Shown here piece after piece: positions 21,839 through 30,412 of a stretch of DNA of 64,000 nucleotides. Under the pieces are notes generated by a model that worked only from the letters and a program-made list of their open reading frames with translations, was not told the DNA's origin and made no database searches. This DNA comes from Anthopleura xanthogrammica (lineage: Eukaryota; Cnidaria; Anthozoa; Actiniaria; Actiniidae), in assembly GCA_964019055.1 (NCBI GenBank), contig OZ025209.1, positions 3,989,571-4,053,570 of the forward strand, in the 5' to 3' direction. The first letter of the stretch is position 1. Each line of letters begins with the position of its first letter. The translations under genes and the position numbers were made by a program.

Positions 21839-22464
21839 CGAGAGGACAGCTTTGCAAAGCGAAAAAAGAGTAACCAAAATGTTTGTTAACTTTGGGTCAG
21901 TCCGGTCTGCAATGCAATGCAACTCAACTTGGATCGATAAACATAGAAAGATACTGGCTGAAACGTGAGGGTTTTGAGCACCTTTGTGATGGATTGGATT
22001 TGAAAGAATTTTAAGTGCTGTTGAGATTTTTGTAAATATTGATAATACAGTATCAAACTATGCTGTAGATATGAGAACTTCACAGTCGGAAAGAATTACA
22101 AGATGAAGAAGAAACCATCCTGACGTATCTTTAGTTCTAGCTGTTATCCGAGTATCTGGACGAGTCGTAAACAAAAAAAAAACAACAACAACAACAACAA
22201 AGATTATCGTGATAAACTAGATATCATTAAGTAGATGAAGTTCTGAAATCTAAGATACAATCATTTTGATTATCACTGAGCAGTGACAACGTAATCTTCC
22301 CATTAAAAGAACGTACTATTTGACTAAAATGGATAGATAAAATTTTTTAAAAACTTCCTACAATTGTGTTGATTTTTCCTATCTATAGATATGTTTTTTT
22401 CATTGCTATCAAGAGACCTCGTACGATTTATCAACACTGTTTTTTCATCATGAGTGAAGTCCAT

Positions 22465-22995
22465 TTGCTACCATGGAAACAGTCCGAGGAAACGATATAT
22501 AGGCTTTTCTTTGGCTCCTTCGACAAGTATGATTCGAAAGGGTTTCCGTAGTGATGCTACCATGGAAACAGTCCAAGGAAAAGAGATGCAAGCTTTTCCT
22601 CATTATTATGCGCAGCTCCTTCGAGGAGTATGTTTCAAGAGTGTTTCCATAGTGATGCTGCCATGGAAACAGTCCAAAGAAAGATACACAGGCTTTCCCT
22701 CTGCTCCTTCGAGGAGTATGGTTTGAGAGTGTTTCCATAGTGACGCTGCCATGGAAACAGTCCAAGGAAACGATACACACCTCAGGCCATGCCATTTTCA
22801 TATTATTATGCACGGCTCCTTCGAGGAGTATGGTTTGAGAGTGTTTCCATAGTGATGCTACCATAGAAACAGTCCAAAGAAACAATACACACCTCAGGCC
22901 ATGCCATTTTCTCATTATTATGCACGGCTCCTTCGAGGAGAATGGTTCGAGAGTGTTTCCATAGTGATGCTGCCATGGAAACAGCCGAATGGGAT
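22465..22995. repeat. Minisatellite, ~85-115 bp units with palindromic GTTTCCAT/ATGGAAAC
   Basis: Six units contain CCATGGAAACAGTCCAAGGA, a GCTCCTTCGAGGAGTATG block and GTGTTTCCATAGTGATGC. GTTTCCATAGTGATGCTGCC followed by ATGGAAAC forms a short hairpin in each unit. Some units add CACACCTCAGGCCATGCCAT, giving the length difference. The tandem hairpins keep one frame open on the minus strand, but the protein would be a pure repeat. Confidence 0.85.
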
Positions 22996-23019
22996 GACAC
23001 ATAACCACATGCATCGTCT

Positions 23020-23280
23020 TGATTTGGTCGCGGCTCTTCACAGAGCCTTTCCGTTATTCTTAAAGGGGCGTAAACCTAATTTAACTACAAACCATCCTTC
23101 AGTTAAGAACTATGTGAGGCCTCCCTCGAATGATCACCGCCGTTCATCCTACTCCTTTACTAACCAGACCTAGAAAAACATGTTAAAAAATTCATTAGCA
23201 AAGAGCCACAAGTTTATTAGTGTTTCTACACTATTTCGTGTAATACCCTCGTTAAATAAAGACGTTATTATTATTATAAA
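23020..23280 (+). mobile_element. Possible 3' end of a LINE retrotransposon
   Basis: A basic, proline-rich frame end (SVKNYVRPPSNDHRRSSYSF, then a stop at 23171-23173) is followed by about 100 bp and AAATAAAGACGTTATTATTATTAT. A poly(A)-like signal running into an ATT microsatellite is the usual 3' end of CR1/L2-type elements. No reverse transcriptase domain is present, so if real it is heavily 5'-truncated. Confidence 0.35.
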
Positions 23281-23826
23281 GAGCTTTTTTACAGCGTGAT
23301 GCCCAAAAGTATGACTACTTTTAAAATATTCGCATACTTCTAAATCCAGACAGCTTGGCATCAAATGTGTGTGTTTAAAGTACAAAATCCCGTGCATAGA
23401 AGTATACAAATACGCTAAATGTGGTCCTACCTTTGCACGCCGCGCTGTAAGAGTGGTCCGAGAGAACATTCTGAACCGAACGAATAGAAAGTTTGTTGTC
23501 CCCTTCAAAGTATTCTAATACTTAGAATAAAATTTAAGTCTATAAAATTATGTATATATCTTTTGAGTCAAGTCCTTATTTGCCTTCCACTTATCACAGT
23601 ACGGACATGTTATGCTGTGGCCCATAATTCTGATTGGATAGGCCTTTTGGTGAAACTCTAGTGTGCGTGTGTGGGTGGGGGGGGGGGGGGGGGGGTAAGG
23701 GGGGTACGGTTAGCAATCATCTAGTGCACTAAGGTTTGATCAACAGATGTCATCATTTCTGTATTGTGATCTTATTGCAATTTATGCCCTTGTCAAAATC
23801 TACTAAATCCATTAAATACCTTATTT

Positions 23827-26800
23827 TTAAGCTTTTGGTTTAGTCTTGGTGGGTGGAGATCTACCACAGGAAACCCACCAGTCCCATTCTGTGAAGACAG
23901 AAGAAACTAGAGGAGTTTTCAGGTCAACCCCAGCTGATGTGAAACTGACTAACTCTCCATTGAAATCATAAAAGATTTGGAGGTCAACGAGTAGATAGTC
24001 CTGTTGATAATCAAACAATTAAGATTATTGAGAATTAATAAGAGGGGCAAAGAGAGGCTAAATGGGGCTAAAAGGGGCTAAGGGGGATAAGGGTGCTAAG
24101 AGGGGCAAAGAGGGGCTAAAAGGGCTAAAAGGGGTTAAGATTGGCAAAAAGGGGCTAAAGAGGGGCTAAAAGAACTAAAAGGGCTAAAAGGGGCTAACAG
24201 AAAAAAGGAAGAAGAATGAGCATGGTGGGGAGGGAGGGGAAAGAATCGGAGGGGAATCAATAGAAAATGTGGCAAGTAAGTGGGAAAGTAAGTAGGAGAG
24301 AAAAGGAAGCTGATGAAATGACATACAAAGGGAAATTATTTGGGAGCAGCATCATCCAAGAACGAAAACTGCAAGTACGAAAAAGTAAAGAATAAAGGGA
24401 AAGGTTTGAAAGTATTAAGGTTGCGACACAAGTTGCAAGAGCATTTATACAGTGCAACGGATTGCAACAATTGCTGCAACTTGCCTTGCAAACATTTTTC
24501 AAATTACACTGTAGGTTACACACCACAATGCTCCATGCAGCTTGTGCCGCAATACCCTCGCAAGAAAATGCATTGAAGAAAAAGATAGAAAGATGCATAC
24601 ATTTAACTTCTGCAAAGCTGATATCTGAACAACTTGTTTGAGTTGTTCATGAGGCTTGACTTCATCTCCTGTTACCATGGTGATATCTGAAGAAACTGGC
24701 TAAAAAACACATAGAATGCAAGGGATAAAGTTGAGCACCAGTAAAGATATACAAAGTGGAAGATTATTGACAAAAATAGACCTTTTTAGCTTGGGCTGTT
24801 TGTTGTCCCATTTCAGACCATGTGTCACTTTCTTGAGAATAAGATTCTTTGTTTGAGGTGTATCCATAAAATCATGTCTCTTCTCATGTTCAACCATTAA
24901 ACAAAGAAATGATACTCTTAAAAATGATATTCGGTCTGAAAAGGGAAAACACACCACCCAAGCTAAAGAGGTCTATTCTACTTAGATCTGTGCTTACTGA
25001 TACCACAATGAGTTCCATCACACAGTCCTTCATTGGACATGATGATTTGTTAGTTAATATCATCAACACCTCCATTACGTTGGAGAATTTTGTATAGAAC
25101 TGAACTTCTAGAACTAGGTCCTCATTCTCCAGGATCACGAAAGGGTTTGGTAGGGCTAAAATATAAAAAAACATGATTTTTTTAATCCATATGTAATATT
25201 GTAACATTATAGTCGGTGTAGCTGGGGTTGCCAGGGTCAAGTGTAATAGGAGTATATATAAAAAGGAGTATATATTTTTCCATTAAAAATCTAGAAATGT
25301 CTATCTTATCATGGGGTTCAAAAATTCCAAATGGAAAAGTTCAGTCTTCTAGCTACTGCATGCAGAACTATATGCTTACTGTGAGCCTTTTGCCATAGCT
25401 GAACCCTTTCATGATAATGAGCATCCTGTAAGACTCCTGGGGGAATTGGATCAGTAAGTCTGCAATCAATGTAAGCATCACTTTCATGACAGGGTCTTTG
25501 GTAAATGCTGTTATCACTGCAATAATTGATAGTAAGGGCAATATCTGAAATGGAAAAAAATGTTTACATGGTCTAAATCAATGTCATTTAATTGTCTGAC
25601 AACCTATAATCATCTTAATAACACCCTACTGACACCCTACGGAGAGCCTACCAGCACCTAGCCCTGCTGACAACCTACCAACACCTGACTGAGACAGTTC
25701 TAATACCTACTGACACAATACTAACACCGTACCAACACCTGACTCCATACTAACACCCTATTGACTGCCTACCAACACCCTACTGTCTACCTACCAACAC
25801 CCTACTGACTGCCTACCAACACCCTACTGACACCATACTAACCACCTATCAACACCTGACTCCATCCCAACACCCTACTGACAACCTACCAACACCCTAC
25901 TGAGACCATTCTAATACCTACTGACACCATACTAACACCCTATCAACACCTGACTCCATCCCAACACCCTACTGACTGCCTACCAACACCCTACTGACAA
26001 CCTACCAACACCCTACTGAGACCATTCTAATACCTACTGACACCATACTAACACCCTATCAACACCTGACTCCATACTAACACCCTACCGACTGCCTACC
26101 AACACCCTACTGACTGCCTACCAACACCCTACTGACTGCCTACAAACAGCTGAATACCAAATTTGTGACTTCATATTTTACTGTTACTGTTCATACCTGT
26201 AGCAACATCCATCAAGATGTTCTCAATCCTGGCATTCTTTTTGATATGTTTCAATAGATGCTGAGCATAGAGACCATTCCTCTGGTCATGTTCCTCAAAT
26301 GCTACTTGTTGTGAGCAGCTGTATGAGAACAAAATAATGGGATTTAGTTTACCAGAGAAAAGAATTAAAATCCTGCTGCTTCAACCAGTTAATCAACACA
26401 TCCCTTGTTAGTACCAATAGAATGGAAAAGAAACAAGAAACAATGAAAAAAATGGAATACAAATAAAAGAACTGATTAATAGAAGCAAATAAATAAACCA
26501 CAACCTGCAGGTTGATACATCACACAAAACATTGCAGTCCTTTCTATAAGTACTATGAGTGACCCTCAATCGTGACTGCACACAAATGGATAAGAATCAT
26601 TTATTAAAGTAATCCCCTTAACAATTTGTTTGCATTATCTTGAAAGGTAGTCCCACCTTTGCATTGAAGCGAGACATGAGGTGAGACCTTGCAATGACAG
26701 AGACCTTTTTTAACGCCTTGGATAATCATCACATCTCTGTCCTTGCAAGGTCTCACCTCATGTCTCACTTCAATGCAAAGGCATAGAACCTTTCAAGATG

Positions 26801-29800
26801 GTGCAGGGAACTGTTACGGGGGACTATTCCACAGTGAATATTAATATGTTTCATTCTATCACCGTCTTACTAACCATGAATATGCAAAGATATTATTGCT
26901 GTTGGTTCCACGTTTAATGAACGTTGGAATCTGTTCTTTGGTAGAAGGCCTAAGATATTGTATCAAAATGGAAACCATTGGCTGAGATAAGATCATTATC
27001 CAATGATAATGCACAGGCAAAGGTCACATTTTAGCATAAGCATAAACAACGCAGAATTTATATCATTCTTTTTTCTATGTTTGATCATAAACTTACAGCA
27101 CGATGTGCAAGAATATGACCACATTTTAATGTATTTGCATACTTCTATGTACAGGCTTTTTGCTGCCAAACGAGCCTTTACACAAGCTTTCACATGACAG
27201 AAACTTAATTCCAAGAGATGAAAAAATCTTGAAGTTCTTTACCTAACTCTGCATGCATCTATTATGAGTAGATTCAATGATGTGTTACATTCCTGCATGC
27301 TCTGTAAGATTTCCTGAGCACACAAACTGTCCTCTCTCTTAAATGACATGTCAGCATCTACTGGAATCAGGTAGTTCTTTCCATGGTCTTCAAATCCATG
27401 CCCTGCATAGTATAGAACAGCATATACTCCCCTTCCTAGATATCACACAAATAAACAAACAATAGAAGATAACAGAATATTTCATGAAATTTTTAAAAGG
27501 ATGGCTAAGGGAGCATTCATTTTTTAGGAGGGGGGGGGGTCATTAAAAAATTACTAGATAAAAAGGGGGGGTCACATTTTTTTTTGAATGTTGAACCAGG
27601 GGGGTCATGAATAAGATGAAAAAGTCAAAAAGGTATATTTTTTAGTTTTTTTCTGGAGGGGGGGGGGGGGGGGCTAGAAAAATTTTATATTTGGAAGTGG
27701 GGGGGGGGGGGGGGTTATCGAAATATTCAATTCCTTACCATGGGGGCTAGCATTTTTTTTCTATTTGATTCCTCTAATTCCTCCGCCCCCCCCCCCCTCC
27801 TAAAAACTGAATGCTCCCTAAAAAGAATGGATGCTTATCGTGACCAGTCAATGTGACTAATCAAGAGGACAGGCATAATAGGCATTTGGCTGGACAATGC
27901 TGGTACTTTTTACCAGATATTCCACTGAGCAGCACTGAATTGAATAACAAATATTACCCAGAAGCCTGCTGAATGAAATAACTGCAACTCTCATCTCAGT
28001 TAGTGTCAAATTGACCAGCGAAAAAACCTGTAGTAGAAAAAATAAAATGAATAAAAAAAATAAAATAAAAAGTGATAATCTGTGAGTGTGTTTAATCTTG
28101 AGATGCATGTAACATCCAATCAAACATGCTGAAAAACTTGAATAGTTTGGCTTTATTTTCTTTTGTTGTTACAACCCCTTACAGTAATTGCCAGTGGGTA
28201 AAAAACCTGTGGCTCTCATTCCATGATCAAATACAAACTTTAGTAGAAGTTGAATTTCACAGAGGGAGGAAAAGCAGAGAACCCAGAGAAAAACCCTTGA
28301 AGCAGAGGAGAGAACCAACAAGCAACTCTACTTATATAAGTCTGGTAATCAAACCTATGACTACCGCGGTGAGGTGTTGCATCATCCAACCTGGCTTCCC
28401 AAACGATGGTACATGTAGTTATTCCATTATAGATATTGCAGCATGTCAAATATCTTCATGCATGGTGATTCTGCATGTGATTAAACTAGGCCATATGTTT
28501 TTCATTTTTCACAATGAAATTCTTGGAAAAGCAAGATTAATTAATTTTAAAAATCTTAAAAAAAAAAAAAAAGTTACCTTGAATCCAATATCCTGCAATG
28601 CTGTAGCCACATCTTTTGCGTCTTGTTCAGGGTACATCAGATGGTTCAGTTTTTCATCATCATATTTCATATTTCCAATCACCAGTGCCACTTTATCTGA
28701 TACAACTAATGAATAGAGTGGATCAATTAGTGACTTGGTATATTTTAATTTTGAGAAGTACCGTGTAGCTAGGTCAAAATATATCCATACTCCCATCTGT
28801 ACACACATCCCAAAATTTACAAATAGTCTAAATTTGTACACGTTTACTGCACAGGGAGGTATTATAATGATTAAATTAATTCATAATTTATAGTAGTTCA
28901 TTATTACATTATTTTACCTGGAAGTTCTGTGAATCTTGGGGCTAAAAAATGGAGTTAAAATAATAAAATTAATAGCCATCAAATGCAGGGCTTAAAACAA
29001 CAGCTGGTCAACGGTCAATGTCCAGCCAAATTTGGTACTTGACCAGTCAAATACAGTTTTGAATGGACGGCATGTTGACCGGTCAGATGTGAAAAATATA
29101 AGATAAAATATCTTATGCCAGACATCTTTACCAGCGCATGACTTGCTGTTATTTTGAGCCCTGAAATGCATCAAACCATCCCACCTACCCATCAACCTTC
29201 TGCCACTATCCCACCTACCCACTAATGCTAAACATACCAGCTGAGGTGATCCGTTCTCCAAAAGAAATTATGGGTCAACTATTTTTGGTTAGCATTTTCT
29301 GAGAAGGGACTGATAACAATGTAGACTTCTCTAAGTTGTTGATTTAGATGGAATTTTGAAATTTGAGTTCAGAAGGAAGAACTTGTATTTCATAGATTAC
29401 CTTTGGTAGAATCATGGGAAATGCTAATCGAAATACAATGTTGAATTCTCAATTCTGATTGGTTGACCTTGAGTTTGCTCCGAAGGTCAACTGAGCTGGA
29501 ATTCTTACCTTCGAAAACATGGTTCACTGAAGAGTTGTCATATGGTGAATCGTTTTCCTCAGGTTGTGATGACGAAACCTGTTGAACTTCTGTGTAAAGA
29601 AAATTAAAAAAATTCAAAATAACTGAATATTTTTCCAGCCGTCCCCTCTCCCCTCCCCTCCCCTCCCCTTCCCTCCCCTCCCCTCCCCTCCCCCATCATG
29701 GATGCCAAAACTATCAAATACCTGAAAACTCGTGAGGTTTCAAAAATTCAACGGCATCATCTCTCTTCATTTCCTCAAGCTTGACTAAAAGCTCAGAAAC

Positions 29801-30052
29801 AGTCTTTTCTTTGCCTTCTTCGTTGTAACTCGTCGACCAATCTTCGAGCATACACGCTGTGGGGTTCGGTTCTCTCTCAAAGTTTCTTAGTCGTAGAACC
29901 GAATAACCAAGCTTTCCTCCTAGCGTTCTTACATCTTTAAGAATTAATCTTGGATTTAGGAACATTCCAAGCTCCTCTAGAACACCGGAGTTTAAGTTAG
30001 ATATTGAAGTTTTTATGAGAAGTTTAGAACTCTTTTCTGTTTTGTCAGCCAT
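23827..30052 (-). CDS. MALT1: MALT1-like paracaspase with death domain
   Basis: Eleven coding exons on the minus strand: 30052-29722, 29589-29509, 28941-28918, 28696-28578, 28027-27958, 27435-27243, 26318-26197, 25544-25380, 25155-24998, 24699-24601, 24000-23827. They join in phase to 511 aa. Exon 1 is a death domain (about residues 10-105). Exons 4-7 are the paracaspase: DKVALVIGNMKYDDEKLNHL, the histidine in YYAGHGFEDHG (about H221) and the cysteine in LLIIDACRV (about C270). Their 49-residue spacing equals that of human MALT1 (H415, C464). Exons 8-11 match the C-terminal Ig-like region (HTLPNPF, FYTKFSNVMEVL). Human MALT1 (824 aa) has two Ig domains between death domain and protease; here only ~40 residues of linker (exons 2 and 3, one exon of 24 nt) lie between. 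It should cleave after arginine in CARD/BCL10-type signalling; BCL10 partners are not in the window. Confidence 0.9.
24030..24210. repeat. Short tandem repeat of ~9-10 bp (AGGGGCTAAA)
   Basis: Imperfect copies of AGGGGCTAAA / AGAGGGGCAAAG are strung together for about 170 bp in the last MALT1 intron, just upstream of the final exon on the coding strand. It is strongly purine-biased on the plus strand. Confidence 0.8.
24777..24975. mobile_element. MITE family A, well-preserved copy
   Basis: Begins TAGACCTTTTTAGCTTGGGC and ends CCCAAGCTAAAGAGGTCTA, an inverse of about 20 bp. The interior arms TTGTCCCATTTCAGACCATG and CGGTCTGAAAAGGGAAAA also pair, so the whole element is palindromic. It lies 22 bp from MALT1 exon 9 (24998), in the intron. 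Confidence 0.78.
25615..26152. repeat. ~21-22 bp minisatellite in MALT1 intron 7
   Basis: More than 20 imperfect units of CTACCAACACCCTACTGACT(GC) fill most of the intron, with longer higher-order blocks (TACTAACACCCTATCAACAC, CTGACTCCAT) repeated two or three times. The array starts about 70 bp upstream of exon 8 on the coding strand. Confidence 0.88.
26634..26815. mobile_element. Long foldback element, family C, copy 1
   Basis: A left arm (TTGAAAGGTAG, CATTGAAGCGAGACATGAGG, TGAGACCTTGCAATGACAGA) is mirrored by a right arm (TCTCTGTCCTTGCAAGGTCT, CACCTCATGTCTCACTTCAA, TTTCAAGATGG). The centre reads GACCTTTTTTAACGCCTTGG. The second copy is at 63303-63509 and has a different arm sequence that also pairs with itself. 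Confidence 0.75.
27508..27819. mobile_element. Inverted-repeat element with poly-G / poly-C arms
   Basis: Left end GGGAGCATTCATTTTTTAGG then a G run; right end a C run then CCTCCTAAAAACTGAATGCT ending CCC. Two more long G runs (27656-27673 and 27698-27714) lie inside. It is intronic in MALT1. G runs of this length could form quadruplexes and are prone to length errors in sequencing. Confidence 0.65.
28250..28405 (+). mobile_element. SINE-like core repeat copy with tRNA-like end
   Basis: Contains AACCCAGAGAAAAACCCTTG and AGAACCAACAAGCAACTCTA as at 19985-20160. It is followed by AATCAAACCTATGACTACCG, the reverse of a degenerate tRNA B-box (GGTTTGATT). Read on the minus strand this is a tRNA-headed SINE. 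It lies in MALT1 intron 4. Confidence 0.5.
28986..29163. mobile_element. MITE family F (AGGGCTCAAAATAA ends), copy 1
   Basis: Ends CAGGGCTTAAAACAACAGC and TGTTATTTTGAGCCCTG are inverses. The body carries GGTCAATGTCCAGCCAAATT and GGTACTTGACCAGTCAAATA, shared with copies at 54087-54245 and 55305-55481. Confidence 0.75.
29237..29499. mobile_element. MITE family E, copy 2 (inverted relative to copy 1)
   Basis: Begins CCAGCTGAGGTGATCC and ends GGTCAACTGAGCTGG. It shares TTATGGGTCAACTATTTTTG and TCAATTCTGATTGGTTGACC with the copy at 13030-13312 in reverse. It stops 10 bp short of MALT1 exon 2 (splice donor at 29508), so a transposon abuts a splice site. Confidence 0.7.
29640..29695. repeat. (TCCCC)n microsatellite
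   Basis: About eleven CTCCC/TCCCC units lie in MALT1 intron 1, next to exon 1's splice donor on the minus strand (so GGGGA repeats in the transcript). Confidence 0.85.
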
Positions 30053-30412
30053 TTTGTGCGTAAGATCAGAATCTGTAAGTCAATATCACTGATCAACAGG
30101 TCACCCACAGGAAACCCAACACAGGCAGTGTTCTATCTAGAAACAGAAGCGCAAAAAAAATAAAAAACAAAAAATAATATGCAGTAGTTAATATATCGGA
30201 TGTTATTTCATAAGATAAAAGGCAAAAAATTAATATGTAAGCTTATTGAAAGTCGTTTTAAAGAATGATAAGACCCGGTTTCCGTTTTGAGGGACTACGG
30301 GACTCTTACCCGCGATTTTCCCGCCAAATTTATATGACCATGTTTGGCGTTATGGGATACCTGTGGTGAGAGAGTGACAGTCACATGATTGGATTGTTCA
30401 GCTAAGAAGATA
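30053..30412. promoter_or_regulatory. Shared (bidirectional) promoter region of MALT1 and PPT1
   Basis: The MALT1 ATG (30052, minus) and PPT1 ATG (30413, plus) are 360 bp apart and point away from each other. The gap contains TTTCCCGCC (E2F-like) at about 30318-30326 and no TATA box I would trust. Both genes must start transcription within this space, so shared control is likely. The transcription starts themselves are not visible. Confidence 0.6.

Larger units (their letters stand above)
21839..23826. other. 2-kb gap between the ShKT gene and MALT1
   Basis: No protein gene supported. It holds the upstream region of the minus-strand ShKT gene, a minisatellite (22465-22995), a possible LINE 3' end (about 23020-23280), a palindromic element (about 23285-23430) and a long G run at 23676-23694. 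A 197-codon open frame on the minus strand is simply the minisatellite read through. Confidence 0.5.

Noticed and set aside
22448..23041. A 197-codon open frame on the minus strand.
   Set aside because: It is a read-through of the ~100-bp minisatellite; the protein is a repeat of one unit and lacks any domain.
28126..28716. A 196-codon plus-strand frame.
   Set aside because: It runs antisense across MALT1 exon 4 and a SINE-like repeat; no domain and no codon pattern of its own.
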